Notes: a model not told the origin generated them from the sequence alone. Positions 1 to 9,485 are shown, counted from the first letter of the stretch. The stretch is 64,000 bases of DNA from Streptomyces geranii (GCF_002954775.1 NZ_PJME01000022.1:1-64000); one strand, 5' to 3'. Translations and numbers: made by a program.

Positions 1-44
1 TTGAGGACGAGGCCGTTCAGGCCGACTGCGGGGGCGAGGAAAGA
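1..44. repeat. Partial copy of a Streptomyces intergenic palindrome element
   Basis: The first bases (TTGAGGACGAGG then CGTTCAGG) match the right arm and flank of the perfect inverted repeat at 26395-26452, and CGGGGGCGAGGAAA near 31-44 recurs at about 26526. The left half of the element would lie before the window. Such palindromes are scattered between genes in Streptomyces and often sit at transcript ends. Here it lies just past the 3' end of the ankyrin gene, so terminator function is plausible but inferred. Confidence 0.55.
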
Positions 45-46
45 AA

Positions 47-784
47 TCAGGCGAGCCCCAGCGCCCCCTCCAGCACCCCCACGATCTCCGCATGCCCCGT
101 CTCCTGATCAACCCCCGCCACCACCACCCCATCCCGCACCAACTCCACCGCAACCCCGTCGCCCCACCGCCGAGTGACGTACTCCCCACCGAACCCGTGC
201 GCCCGCGCCAACCCCGCCCGAAGCTCCGTCGCCACATCCAGCCGGGTCCAGCGCCGAGCCTCCACCAACGCCTCCCCCCTTGCTCCAGCCCCCCGCGCCA
301 ACAGCGACCGCACGCACGCGGGAGCCCCCCGGCGGGCGGCCGTGACCAGTGGGGGCTCGCCGGTCGGGCCGGGGCGGTTCGGGTCGGCGCCCGCTGCCAG
401 CAGGGCCTCCGCCACCGGCGCGTGGCCGCAGCGCAGGGCCCAGGCCAGGGCCGTGAAGCCGAACGCCTCCACGGCGTCGGGGCTGGCCCCGGAGGCCAAC
501 AGCGCGCGTACGACCTCCGTGTGGCCGCCGCAGGCCGCCCCGCACAGGGGGAGGTCGGAGCCCGCGCTCAGCCGGTCGGGCGCGGCGCCGGCGGACAGCA
601 GCAGCCGTACGATGCCGGGCGCGTCGCTCACCGCCGCCACGTACAGCGCGGTCTGGCCGTCCTCGTCCTGTGCCTCCGGGCTCACCCCGAGCCGCAGCAG
701 CCGTACGACCGCGTCCTCGGCACCCTCGTACAGCGCGGTGAAGAGGTCGTGCTCACTGCCTTGCGGCGGTTCTTGCCCGTTCAT
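47..784 (-). CDS. Ankyrin-repeat protein
   Basis: This 245-aa soluble protein has no signal peptide. It is built of ankyrin-type repeats, visible as recurring D-x-x-G-x-T-A-L and hydrophobic V-R-x-L-L-x-x-G-A elements (for example DEDGQTALYVAA, VRLLLSAGAAPD and VEALLAAGADP-like units), about five in all. A C-terminal segment of about 70 residues is not repeat-like. Ankyrin arrays bind protein partners; no catalytic motif is visible and the partner is unknown. The ATG at 784, with GGAAG just upstream, was chosen over an in-frame GTG at 847, whose extra residues do not look like protein. It is divergent from nothing obvious; the next gene upstream also reads on the minus strand. Confidence 0.8.
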   Translation of the reverse strand: MNGQEPPQGSEHDLFTALYEGAEDAVVRLLRLGVSPEAQDEDGQTALYVAAVSDAPGIVRLLLSAGAAPDRLSAGSDLPLCGAACGGHTEVVRALLASGASPDAVEAFGFTALAWALRCGHAPVAEALLAAGADPNRPGPTGEPPLVTAARRGAPACVRSLLARGAGARGEALVEARRWTRLDVATELRAGLARAHGFGGEYVTRRWGDGVAVELVRDGVVVAGVDQETGHAEIVGVLEGALGLA

Positions 785-859
785 ATCTTCCGACCATCGC
801 TCCCCAAGGGGCGGTGAGGCAAAGGGTTTCCGGGTGAAATGCCCCACGCTTCCGTGATG

Positions 860-1792
860 TCACGTGTCGCACTCCAGCACCGTCCGGCACACCCCGCACC
901 GCGCCCGCACCCGCCCCCGTACCGGCACCCTGATGCGCTGGTGGCAGGTCGGACAGGGGAACGAGACCCGCAGCGGACCGTGCTCCCCGTGGCTGTCGGG
1001 TGTGAAGCTGTAGGGGACGCCGGCTGATTGCGCCGACCGCGCCGGTGGTGACGCCGCACCCGGCGCATGCCGGTCCTGGGCGTGTCTGCGGTCGCGCGCG
1101 TACCTGCGGCGCCCCGCCCAGCCCGCCGCCGTCAGCGGGGGCTGACGGGTGTCGTGGCGGGCCAGCTCCATGCCCGCCGTGTACGCCGTGTACGCCTGCG
1201 GGCTGGTGAACCAGATCCCCGGGTCCTCGTCGAAGACCAGCGCCCGCTTGGCCAGGACGTACCCGAACTCCTCCGGTGTCAGATAGCCGAGCTTCTGCGA
1301 GGAGTCGGCGTCCTCGCGGTAGGCGTCGAGGAGCAGCCAGCCCGCGCCCAGGTAGGTCGCCGCCGTGTCCGTCAGGATCTCGTTGTCCCGGGTGCCGGGG
1401 AAGGTGAGGTCCAGGCGGTGCAGGTACACGTGCATCACCTCGTGCGCGAGGGCCGCGCCGATGTCTCTGCGGTGGGTGCGGAAACGGTCGTTCAGCTCGA
1501 TGAAGTACTCGGGGCCCGCCGCCAGTTCGACATTCGCCGCGTGCGTCATCTCGCGGAAGCCGACGATCATGCGCGCGTCCGGCAGCCGGTAGTGCCTGAC
1601 CATCTCGCGGGCCACGCGCTGCGCGCCGAGGTGGAGGTCGTCGGTGTCGCAGAAGGCGACGTCGGCCGGGGGCACGCTGGTCGCGAAGGTCTGGACGGTG
1701 TCGTACGAGAGCCTCTTGTAGAGCGCGTTGATCGCCGCCCGCACCGTGTCCAGATGTGGGTAGCCGTGCTCGACCGGTCCGTCGTTCGCCAC
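860..1792 (-). CDS. Putative zinc metallopeptidase-like protein with C-terminal zinc ribbon
   Basis: The predicted 310-aa protein carries HEVMH (His117, Glu118, His121), the HExxH zinc-protease signature. NEILTD follows about 20 residues later and could supply the third ligand. The C-terminus has two Cys-x-x-Cys pairs (CPTC and CGVC) about 16 residues apart, which looks like a zinc ribbon. There is no signal peptide, so it probably acts in the cytoplasm. The start is taken at the GTG at 1792 (with AAGGA just upstream) because the residues before it look like untranslated leader; an in-frame start at 1915 exists. The substrate is unknown and proteolysis is unproven: the HExxH is seen, the activity is inferred. 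Confidence 0.65.
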   Translation of the reverse strand: MANDGPVEHGYPHLDTVRAAINALYKRLSYDTVQTFATSVPPADVAFCDTDDLHLGAQRVAREMVRHYRLPDARMIVGFREMTHAANVELAAGPEYFIELNDRFRTHRRDIGAALAHEVMHVYLHRLDLTFPGTRDNEILTDTAATYLGAGWLLLDAYREDADSSQKLGYLTPEEFGYVLAKRALVFDEDPGIWFTSPQAYTAYTAGMELARHDTRQPPLTAAGWAGRRRYARDRRHAQDRHAPGAASPPARSAQSAGVPYSFTPDSHGEHGPLRVSFPCPTCHQRIRVPVRGRVRARCGVCRTVLECDT

Positions 1793-1983
1793 GTCCTTAC
1801 CCCCAAGACGCCCTGAACCCTTCTCCACCCTACGCGCGGGGGAGCTGTCGTTAAGAGCGGTTTTCCCACCGCCCGGTTCCGCCGCGGGCACGTGATATCC
1901 GCCCTTGTTCCGCACCCGCCTCGATCTTCATACTTGCGTTCTTTGTCACCACGTCACCACCACCCCCCACGAAAGGACGTACG

Positions 1984-2778
1984 TTGATCCACACCTCGTC
2001 GGTCGGAAGAGGTCTCTCCCTGTTCAGACGGGCCGCGACGGTCGGTGCCGCCGCCCTCGCCGTGGCCAGCCTCCAGCCGCTCGCCGCGCACGCCGCACCG
2101 GCGCCCGTCGTAGGAGGAACGCCCGCCGCGCAGAACGAGTTCCCGTGGCTGGTGCATCTCTCGATGGGCTGCGGCGGCGCGCTCTACAAGAAGGACGTCG
2201 TCCTCACCGCCGCCCACTGTGTGGACGGCTCCGGGCCCAACACCGGCATCACGGTCACCGCCGGGGTCGCCGACCTGAACGCCTCGGGGGCGATCAAGGT
2301 CAGGTCGACCAAGGTCCTCCAGGCCCCGGGCTACAACGGCACCGGCAAGGACTGGGCGCTCGTCAAGCTCGCCCGGCCGATCAACAAGCCCACGCTGAAG
2401 ATCGCCACGACCACCCAGTACAACCGCGGCACGTTCACCATCGCGGGCTGGGGCGACACCCAGGAGAACGCCGGCACCGGCACGACCAAGCTCCTGAAGG
2501 CCACCGTCCCCTACGTCAGCGACGCGGGCTGCAAGCTGCACTACGGCAAGCGGCTCGTCCCCGGCGACGAGCTGTGCGCGGGTTACCTCGCAGGCGGCGT
2601 CGACACCTGCCAGGGCGACTCCGGCGGCCCCATGTTCCGCAAGGACGACACGGGCGCCTGGATCCAGGTGGGCATCGTCAGCTGGGGCGACGGCTGCGCC
2701 CGCCCGGGCGTACCCGGCGTGTACTCCCAGGTGTCCACGTTCGCGAAGGCGATAGCACGGGCGGCGTCCACGCTGTAG
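1984..2778 (+). CDS. Secreted trypsin-like serine protease (S1 family)
   Basis: This 264-aa preproprotein starts at TTG with a good ribosome site (AAAGGAC, 5 nt gap). A Sec signal peptide with an AHA-A cleavage region precedes a short propeptide and the mature N-terminus VVGGTPAAQNEF, the usual S1 activation site. The triad is visible as His in TAAHC, Asp in KDWALVKL and Ser in GDSGGP. The Asp six residues before the Ser (VDTCQGDSGGP) matches Asp189 of trypsin and predicts cleavage after Arg or Lys. Six cysteines fit the small bacterial trypsins such as Streptomyces griseus trypsin. It is extracellular and probably nutritional. It is monocistronic, ending at a strong hairpin shared with the convergent gene. 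Confidence 0.95.
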   Translation: MIHTSSVGRGLSLFRRAATVGAAALAVASLQPLAAHAAPAPVVGGTPAAQNEFPWLVHLSMGCGGALYKKDVVLTAAHCVDGSGPNTGITVTAGVADLNASGAIKVRSTKVLQAPGYNGTGKDWALVKLARPINKPTLKIATTTQYNRGTFTIAGWGDTQENAGTGTTKLLKATVPYVSDAGCKLHYGKRLVPGDELCAGYLAGGVDTCQGDSGGPMFRKDDTGAWIQVGIVSWGDGCARPGVPGVYSQVSTFAKAIARAASTL

Positions 2779-2825
2779 GGCGCGCCTTCCGGGTCAGGCG
2801 GGACCCCTGATCCCTGGCCGCTGAC

Positions 2826-2869
2826 CCCGCAGGAGACGGGCACGCGCGCGCGTGCCCGTCTCCTGCGGG
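2826..2869. terminator. Bidirectional hairpin between protease and beta-galactosidase genes
   Basis: A perfect inverted repeat with 20-nt arms (left arm begins CCCGCAGGAGACGG) and a GCGC loop lies between two convergent genes. Streptomyces terminators often lack a U-tract, so this stem is probably the terminator for both. It is the main feature of the 169-nt gap. Confidence 0.75.
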
Positions 2870-2947
2870 CGGCGGGGGATGGGGGATGAGCGGCGGGGAG
2901 TGGAGCGGGGCGGGGCGGGCGTGGACGCGTCGCGCGAACCCCGCCGG

Positions 2948-4753
2948 TCAGTCCCCGTCCCGGCCCACCGGAACCAGCACCACCCCCGCCGGTCCCACAT
3001 CTGCCGGTCCCACCCCCGCGCTCTCCAGCTCCAGCACCCACACCTCGTTCACGCCCTCCCGCAGCACCGGTCCGGGGACGTACAGGGAGCGCTGCGGGCC
3101 CACGGACCAGTACCGGCCCAGGCCGAACCCGTTGACCCACACGAACCCCCGTGTCCACCCCGGCAGTTCCAGCAGCGCGTCCCCGGCCCCGTGCACCGTC
3201 ACGGCGCCCCGGTACAGCCCCCGGGAGTCCTGGTCCGGCGACGGTGAGGGCGGCTCCCTGAACGGCACCCTCCGCACCGCCCCCTCCTCGAACGCGTCCA
3301 GCCGCAGCCCCCGCGCGCGTACGCCGTGCAGGAACTGCCGTTCGTGCAGTACGCCCCCGGTGACGCCCTTCGGCTCGCCGAGGCGCGGACCGTAGTTGAC
3401 CCTCCCCAGGGACTCCACCCACAGCTCCACGCGCGCGTGCCCCGCCACCGGCTCCGCGAGCCGTACGTCCCCCTCGCCGAGCAGGCCGGCCCGTACCCCG
3501 TCGACGTGCACCACCGCCAGGTCCCGCAGCCCGCGCACGGACAGGGGGTACGGCCGCCGGGGCCCCGGAACGGTCACCGTGTAGTGCACGAGGCCGCGGT
3601 CCACGTCCAGTTCCTCGAAGGTGGGCGGCACGGCGTGCTCCCTCTCGGGGCCGGCCAGGGTGTCCAGTACGGCCGTCAGGGGCGCCCACTCCGTCAGGCG
3701 GGCGGCGGTCCGGGCCCCCAAGGAGGCGGGGGCCGGCGGCGGTTCGGGCGGCGGGGTGTCCGCGTACGCCGACAGGACCTCCCGGAAGCGCCAGAACTTC
3801 TCCGTGGGGCGCCCCTGTTCGTCGATCGGGGCGTCGTAGTCGTACGACGTCACGTCCGGCTCCAGGGCGCCCACGTGGGCCCCTCCGAGGGTGCCGTCGC
3901 CCACCGCGCGGTTCGCGCCCGACCAGCCCGCGAAGCTCGTACCGCCGTGCGCCACATAGATGTTGACCGACGCGCCGCACTCCAGGATCTCGCGGAGGGA
4001 CTGTGCGGCGTCCTCCGCGTCCCGTACGACGTGTTCGGCGCCCCAGTGGTCGAACCAGCCGCACCAGAACTCCATGCACATCAGCGGGCCCGTCGGGCGG
4101 TGCCCGCGCAGCGTTTCGAAGGCCACGCGCGCGTGGGAGCCGAAATTCACCGTCGCCAGTACGCCCGGCACCGAGCCGCCCGTCAGCATGTGGTCCTCCG
4201 GGCCGTCCGAGGTGAACAGCGGGACGCGCACGCCCCCGGCGCGCAGCAGGCCCGTCAGCCGGTCCAGGTACGCGTGGTCGGAGCCGTAGCTGCCGTACTC
4301 GTTCTCCACCTGCACCATCAGCACCGGGCCGCCCCGGTCGATCTGCCGCGACACGATCTCCGGGAGGAGCCGCCCGAACCAGCGCTCCACGGGACCCAGG
4401 AAACGGGCGTCACGCGTGCGTGCGTGTCCCGTCAGCCAATGGGGGAGGCCGCCGTTCTCCCATTCCGCGCAGATGTACGGGCCCGGCCGCACGATCGCCC
4501 ACAGCCCCGCCTCCCGGGCTGCGTCCAGGAAGCGGCCCAGCTGTCCGACGTCTCTGAAGTCACCGGGACGCGGCTCGTGCAGGTTCCACGGGACGTACGT
4601 CTCCACGCAGTTGAGGCCCATCGCCCGCAGCGTCGCCAGCCGGTGCGCCCACTGCTCCTCGTGCACCCGGAAGTAGTGCAGCGCCCCGGACAGCAGCCGT
4701 ACCGGACGGCCGTCCAGCAGGAAGTCCGTGTCGCCCACCGTGAACTCGCTCAT
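2948..4753 (-). CDS. Beta-galactosidase, glycoside hydrolase family 35
   Basis: This 601-aa protein has the GH35 (beta/alpha)8 N-terminal domain, starting near FLLDGRPVRLLSGALHYFR, with conserved GPYICAEWENGG. The acid/base Glu lies in VQVENEYGSYG and the nucleophile Glu in MCMEFWCGWFDHWG. C-terminal jelly-roll-like beta domains follow and include GFVWVNGFGLGRYW, typical of the family. GH35 enzymes release terminal beta-linked galactose. No signal peptide is visible, so it probably acts inside the cell on imported oligosaccharides. The ATG at 4753 with an AGGTGAGGG ribosome site was chosen; upstream in-frame sequence is not protein-like. A divergent AraC-type gene starts 127 nt away and is the likely regulator. 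Confidence 0.92.
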   Translation of the reverse strand: MSEFTVGDTDFLLDGRPVRLLSGALHYFRVHEEQWAHRLATLRAMGLNCVETYVPWNLHEPRPGDFRDVGQLGRFLDAAREAGLWAIVRPGPYICAEWENGGLPHWLTGHARTRDARFLGPVERWFGRLLPEIVSRQIDRGGPVLMVQVENEYGSYGSDHAYLDRLTGLLRAGGVRVPLFTSDGPEDHMLTGGSVPGVLATVNFGSHARVAFETLRGHRPTGPLMCMEFWCGWFDHWGAEHVVRDAEDAAQSLREILECGASVNIYVAHGGTSFAGWSGANRAVGDGTLGGAHVGALEPDVTSYDYDAPIDEQGRPTEKFWRFREVLSAYADTPPPEPPPAPASLGARTAARLTEWAPLTAVLDTLAGPEREHAVPPTFEELDVDRGLVHYTVTVPGPRRPYPLSVRGLRDLAVVHVDGVRAGLLGEGDVRLAEPVAGHARVELWVESLGRVNYGPRLGEPKGVTGGVLHERQFLHGVRARGLRLDAFEEGAVRRVPFREPPSPSPDQDSRGLYRGAVTVHGAGDALLELPGWTRGFVWVNGFGLGRYWSVGPQRSLYVPGPVLREGVNEVWVLELESAGVGPADVGPAGVVLVPVGRDGD

Positions 4754-4880
4754 GCGCCCCACCCTCACCTCTGGCGGCCGACAGCGTCCATGGACAAAGA
4801 TCGGCGCCAGTTGGACCGCGCTCCCCGGACCTCCGGTGGGCGCGCGGACGCACACGGACCCGGGCGGGAGGACACCGCGG

Positions 4881-5771
4881 ATGTACCGCACCTGGATGCG
4901 CTTCTTCAGCCCCGCCCCCGCCCACCACCGCCTCGGCCTCGTCTGCCTCGGCGTCGGCCTCCAGCACGGCGCCCTGCCGACCGTCGGGCCGCGCGTCCTC
5001 GACCATCACGTGGCCGTCGTCGTCAGCGGCGGCCGGGGCTGGTTCCAGGGCGCCGACGGGCGCCGCAGGACCGTCACCGCGCCCACCCTGATCTGGCTCA
5101 CCCCCGGGATCGCCCACCACTACGGGCCCGACCCCGACACCGGCTGGGACGAGGCGTTCGTCGACTTCACCGGGCCCGTCACCGCCACGTACGCCGAACT
5201 CGGCTACATCGAGCCCGAGCGGCCCCTCGTCCCCCTCACCGACGCGGGCCCCGCGCGGGCCGTCATCGGACGCATGGCCCGCGCCGCGCGCCGCGACAAC
5301 CCCGTCCTGGAGGTCGAGACGGCCGCCGCCGTCCACGAACTCCTCGTCGCCCTGCGCCGCACCCGCGCCGACCTGGCCCCCGACGGCGACCAGGTCCTCG
5401 CCGCCCTCGCCCGGGACGCCTGCCGCCCCCTGACGGTCGCCGAACACGCCGCCCGGCACGGCATGACCCCCGCCGAACTGCGCACCGCGGTACGCCGAGG
5501 CGCCGGCTGCAGCCCCAAGGACTACCTCCTGGGCATCCGCCTGGGCCGGGCCAAGGAACTCCTGGCCGCCACCGACCTCCCCGTCGCCGCGGTCGCCCGC
5601 CGCGTCGGCTACGACGACCCCGCGTACTTCTCCCGCCTCTTCACCCGCCGCGTAGGCATGGCCCCCGTCCACTTCCGCGCACAACAGGGCCGCACGGTCC
5701 CGGGCGGCTGGAGCGACCGCGTCCCGGACCCCGCCGACCCACCGATGATCGCGCATGTGGACAGCCCGTAG
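4881..5771 (+). CDS. AraC-family transcriptional regulator
   Basis: This 296-aa protein has an N-terminal cupin-like sensing domain (about residues 10-150) and a C-terminal double helix-turn-helix. The second helix-turn-helix carries the family signature VARRVGYDDPAYFSRLFTRRVGMAP, so it belongs to AraC/XylS. The start is the ATG at 4881 after GGGAGG; upstream in-frame sequence overlaps the neighbouring gene's leader and looks non-coding. It is divergent from the GH35 beta-galactosidase gene and the two share a 127-nt promoter region. By the usual pattern it should sense a galactoside or its product and switch on that gene; this is inferred from position. Confidence 0.9.
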   Translation: MYRTWMRFFSPAPAHHRLGLVCLGVGLQHGALPTVGPRVLDHHVAVVVSGGRGWFQGADGRRRTVTAPTLIWLTPGIAHHYGPDPDTGWDEAFVDFTGPVTATYAELGYIEPERPLVPLTDAGPARAVIGRMARAARRDNPVLEVETAAAVHELLVALRRTRADLAPDGDQVLAALARDACRPLTVAEHAARHGMTPAELRTAVRRGAGCSPKDYLLGIRLGRAKELLAATDLPVAAVARRVGYDDPAYFSRLFTRRVGMAPVHFRAQQGRTVPGGWSDRVPDPADPPMIAHVDSP

Positions 5772-5876
5772 ACGGGTGTCCCCGCCTCGCCCCCCTTCAC
5801 GGCACCCGCCCCACCGAGACCCGAGCCCCGAAGCCCCCCGAGCCCGTCCACCCCGCGCCACGTAATGTGGACGCCC

Positions 5877-6221
5877 ATGACCACCAGCAACAACCGTGAG
5901 GTCGACCCCGAGATCCGTGCGGAGCTCGGTCGGCTGCGTGAGAGCATCGACAACATCGATGCCGCCGTCGTCCACATGCTCGCCGAGCGCTTCAAGTGCA
6001 CCCAGCAGGTCGGCCATCTCAAGGCCGCGCACCAGTTGCCGCCCGCCGATCCCGGCCGTGAGGCGCAGCAGATCGCCCGGCTGCGGCGACTGGCCGAAAG
6101 TGCCAACCTCGACCCCGCGTTCGCCGAGAAACTCCTGAACTTCATCATCGCCGAGGTGATCAGACACCACGAGCGCATCGCCGACGACGCCGTCAACGGC
6201 GGGAAACCGCCGGTGAATTGA
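5877..6221 (+). CDS. Chorismate mutase, AroQ class
   Basis: This 114-aa all-alpha protein has the AroQ pattern: RESIDNIDAAVVHMLAERF in helix 1 with the active-site Arg, then the conserved Lys region (VGHLKA) and a C-terminal helix LLNFIIAEVIRHHERI. The enzyme turns chorismate into prephenate, the entry to phenylalanine and tyrosine. It is a stand-alone cytoplasmic enzyme, like many actinobacterial AroQ proteins that gain activity by binding DAHP synthase. The ATG at 5877 is preferred to an ATG 12 nt upstream. It is not clearly in an operon with the next gene, 139 nt away. Confidence 0.9.
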   Translation: MTTSNNREVDPEIRAELGRLRESIDNIDAAVVHMLAERFKCTQQVGHLKAAHQLPPADPGREAQQIARLRRLAESANLDPAFAEKLLNFIIAEVIRHHERIADDAVNGGKPPVN

Positions 6222-6360
6222 CCCCCGGGGCGTGACAGCCGGGCACCCGTGGGGGCATGCTGCGCTGTGCACTCCATATGCACTCGTTGTCAGCTGCCGA
6301 GCACTGCGCGTCAGCACCGCGCGCGCAAGCTGGTTGTCCACGCGGGAGGGACGTCGGGCC

Positions 6361-6840
6361 ATGCCGTCGGATGCCAAGATCCTCATCGTCGACGACCACG
6401 AGGACACCCTGTACGCGCTGGAGAGCGCCCTGGCCCCGCTCGGCTACCTGCTCGCCCGCGCCACCAGCGGCGACGAGGCACTCAAGCAGGTACTGCGCGG
6501 CCAGGTCGGCCTCCTCCTGCTCGACGTCCGCATGCCCGGCGTCAGCGGCCTCGACGTCGTGCGCTACATGCGCCGCCTCGAACAGACCCAGCACATCCCC
6601 GTCGTCCTGCTCACCGGCTTCGGCCCCGACGCCGAACTCACCTCCACCGCCTTCGGACTCGGCGTCGCCGACCTCGTCATGAAACCCATCGACCCCTGGA
6701 CCCTGCGCACCAAGGTCCGCTACCTGTACGACGCCCACCGCCGCCACCTCGCCCTCGAACAGGAGGTGCGGGAACTGCGCGCCCTCGTCAAGGACCACGG
6801 CGTACTCGCAGGACGGGCCCTGGAGGACGACCGCACCTGA
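6361..6840 (+). CDS. Single-receiver response regulator with C-terminal helix
   Basis: This 159-aa protein is a CheY-like receiver: acidic pair Asp11-Asp12 (LIVDDHED), phosphoacceptor Asp55 in LLLLDVRMPG, Thr in VVLLTGFG and Lys in VMKPIDP. A helix of about 35 residues follows (LALEQEVRELRALVKDH), with heptad-like spacing that suggests a dimerising coiled coil. There is no DNA-binding output domain, so it likely passes a signal by protein contact. No histidine kinase gene is next to it. The start is the ATG at 6361, which directly follows GGGACGTCGGGCC. Confidence 0.88.
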   Translation: MPSDAKILIVDDHEDTLYALESALAPLGYLLARATSGDEALKQVLRGQVGLLLLDVRMPGVSGLDVVRYMRRLEQTQHIPVVLLTGFGPDAELTSTAFGLGVADLVMKPIDPWTLRTKVRYLYDAHRRHLALEQEVRELRALVKDHGVLAGRALEDDRT

Positions 6841-6956
6841 GACCCTAAGGGCGATTCCGGAGGCGCCCCGGAGCCCGCGTCGGGGGCGGGGGCGCGCGGC
6901 CGGACAAACGCCGTGTACCGATCCGCCCCTGTGCCCTGCCAGCGGCATCAGGCAGC

Positions 6957-9485
6957 ATGTCCTCCATGTCCGTACTGACGCGCGACGAAGCGCAAGCCCG
7001 TGCCAGCCTGCTGGCCGTCCACCGGTACACGGTCGAACTCGACCTCACCACCGGGGACGACACCTTCGACTCCCGTACCGTGATCCGCTTCGCGGTGGCG
7101 GCGGGCCACACCGGCGCGGACACGTTCGTCGAGGTCAGGCCCGCCGAGCTGCGCTCCGCCACCCTCGACGGCACCCCCCTGGACACCGCCTCCCTCAGCG
7201 ACGGCCGGCTGCCCCTGACGGGCCTCGCCGAGGGCGAGCACGAACTGCGCGTGGACGCCGCGATGCGCTACTCCCGCACCGGCGAGGGCATGCACCGCTT
7301 CACCGACCCCGTCGACGACGAGACCTACCTCTACACCCAGATGTCCCTGGAGGACGCGGCGGCCGTCTTCGCCAACTTCAACCAGCCCGACCTCAAGGCC
7401 GTCTTCGAGTTCACCGTGCGCGCCCCCGAGGGCTGGACCGTCCTCGCCAACGGCATCACCACCGAGACCTCCGACGGCCTCTGGCAGGCCGCCCCCACCC
7501 CGCGCATCTCCACCTACCTCGTCGCCGTCGCCGCGGGCCCCTGGCACTCCGTCCGCAGCGAACACCGCGGCCTCCCCTTCGGCCTCCACTGCCGCCGCTC
7601 CCTCGCGCCCCACCTCGACACCGACGCCGACGAACTCCTCGACATCACGCGCGCGTGCTACGACCGCTACCACGAGAAGTTCGAGGAGCCGTACCCCTTC
7701 GACTCCTACGACCAGGCGTTCGTCCCCGAGTTCAACTTCGGCGCCATGGAGAACCCCGGACTCGTCACCTTCCGCGACGAGTTCGTCTACCGCTCCGCCG
7801 TCACCGACACCGAGCGCCAGACCCGCGCCATGGTCATCGCCCACGAGATGGCCCACATGTGGTTCGGCGACCTCGTCACCCTCCAGTGGTGGGACGACAT
7901 CTGGCTCAACGAGTCCTTCGCCGAGTACATGGGCTACCAGACCCTCACCGAGGCGACCCGCTTCACCGACACCTGGACCGACTTCGGGGTCTCCCGCAAG
8001 GCCTGGGGCTACGACGCCGACCAGCGCCCCTCCACCCACCCCGTCGCCCCCGAGGCCGTCGACGACACCGCCGCCGCCCTCGTCAACTTCGACGGCATCT
8101 CCTACGCCAAGGGTGCCTCCGCCCTGCGCCAACTCGTCGCCTGGCTCGGCGAGAAGGACTTCCTGGCCGGCATCAACACCCACTTCGCCCGGCACAAGTT
8201 CGGCAACGCCACCCTCGCCGACTTCATCGACTCCCTCTCCGCCGCCACCGAACGAGACGTCCACGCCTGGGCCGACACCTGGCTGCGCACCACCGGCGTC
8301 GACACCCTCACCCCGCGCGTCACCAACGGCGACAACGGCGCCTGTGCCCTGACCGTCCGCCACGACGGCACCCGCCCCCACCGCGTCGCCATAGGCCTGT
8401 ACGACCACGACAGCACCGGCGACGGCACCCTCGCCCTCCGCGAGCGCGTCGACCTCGACATCCCCCAGGACGCCCCGCAGCCCATCGGCAAGCGCCCCGC
8501 CCTGCTCCTCGTCAACGACGGCGACCTCACCTACGCCAAGGTCCGCTTCGACCCCGAGTCCTTCAAGACCGTCCGCAGCGCCCTCTCCGGCCTCCCCGAC
8601 CCGCTCACCCGCGCGGTCGTCTGGAACGCCCTCAGGGACGCCGTACGGGACGGCCAACTCCCGCCCGCCCACTACCTGGAGACCGTCCGCGCACACCTCC
8701 CGCGCGAGACGGACCTCGCCCTTGTCCAGGGCGTCCTCACCTTCACCGCCACCGTCGTCGCCGACCGCTACCTGCCCCCGCAGGAGCGCCCCGCGGCCCT
8801 CGCCACCCTCGCCTCCCTGTGCCGCGACCTCATCCGCCGCACCGAGGACGGCGACCACCCCGGCCTGCGCCTCATCGCCGTACGCCACTTCATCGACGTC
8901 GCCGCCCACCCCGACACCATCGCCGCCTGGCTCGCCGACGGCACCGTCCCCGGCGGCCCCGAACTCGACCCCGAACTGCGCTGGCGCGTCCTGGCCCGGC
9001 TCGCCGTCCTCGGCGCCACCGACGACACGCAGATCGACGCCGAACTCGCCCGCGACCCCAGCGCCTCCGGCCAGGAGGGCGCCGCCCGCTGCCGCGCCGC
9101 CCTGCCCGACCCCGAGTCCAAACTCCGCGCCTGGGAACAGATGTTCACCTCGGACGCCCTCTCCAACTACCTCTTCGTCGCCACCGCCCAGGGCTTCTGG
9201 CAGCCCGAACAGGCCGACCTCACCGAGGAGTACGTCAAGCGCTACTGGACCGACGCGGTAGCCGTAGCCGCCCGCCGGGGCTCGGCCATGGCAGACGCCG
9301 CCGGCCGCTGGGCCTTCCCGTCCCACAGCGTCACCCCGGAAACCCTCCGCCTGGGCGAGGAATGCCTCCAGGACGCCACCCCCATCCCGTCCCTCCGCCG
9401 CAAACTCGTAGACCAACTCGACGACTTGGCCCGCGCGCTGCGGGTACGGGAGGGATCCACGGAGGGAGCACACGAACAGGCGTAA
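6957..9485 (+). CDS. pepN: Aminopeptidase N (M1 zinc metallopeptidase)
   Basis: This 842-aa cytoplasmic M1 peptidase removes N-terminal residues from peptides. The exopeptidase motif GAMENPG is near residue 263, and the zinc site HEMAH (about 296-300) is followed 18 residues later by the third ligand in NESFAEYMG. The C-terminal ERAP1-like helical domain fills residues about 530-840. Length fits actinobacterial PepN (about 840-860). The start is the ATG at 6957, with a second ATG at 6966 equally possible; neither has a strong ribosome site. It appears monocistronic and is followed by a 1-kb repeat field without genes. Confidence 0.95.
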   Translation: MSSMSVLTRDEAQARASLLAVHRYTVELDLTTGDDTFDSRTVIRFAVAAGHTGADTFVEVRPAELRSATLDGTPLDTASLSDGRLPLTGLAEGEHELRVDAAMRYSRTGEGMHRFTDPVDDETYLYTQMSLEDAAAVFANFNQPDLKAVFEFTVRAPEGWTVLANGITTETSDGLWQAAPTPRISTYLVAVAAGPWHSVRSEHRGLPFGLHCRRSLAPHLDTDADELLDITRACYDRYHEKFEEPYPFDSYDQAFVPEFNFGAMENPGLVTFRDEFVYRSAVTDTERQTRAMVIAHEMAHMWFGDLVTLQWWDDIWLNESFAEYMGYQTLTEATRFTDTWTDFGVSRKAWGYDADQRPSTHPVAPEAVDDTAAALVNFDGISYAKGASALRQLVAWLGEKDFLAGINTHFARHKFGNATLADFIDSLSAATERDVHAWADTWLRTTGVDTLTPRVTNGDNGACALTVRHDGTRPHRVAIGLYDHDSTGDGTLALRERVDLDIPQDAPQPIGKRPALLLVNDGDLTYAKVRFDPESFKTVRSALSGLPDPLTRAVVWNALRDAVRDGQLPPAHYLETVRAHLPRETDLALVQGVLTFTATVVADRYLPPQERPAALATLASLCRDLIRRTEDGDHPGLRLIAVRHFIDVAAHPDTIAAWLADGTVPGGPELDPELRWRVLARLAVLGATDDTQIDAELARDPSASGQEGAARCRAALPDPESKLRAWEQMFTSDALSNYLFVATAQGFWQPEQADLTEEYVKRYWTDAVAVAARRGSAMADAAGRWAFPSHSVTPETLRLGEECLQDATPIPSLRRKLVDQLDDLARALRVREGSTEGAHEQA

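Noticed and set aside
3326..5899. 857-codon plus-strand frame across the beta-galactosidase and AraC genes
   Set aside because: It is antisense to one real gene and out of frame with the other; Arg/His/Pro-rich nonsense composition.
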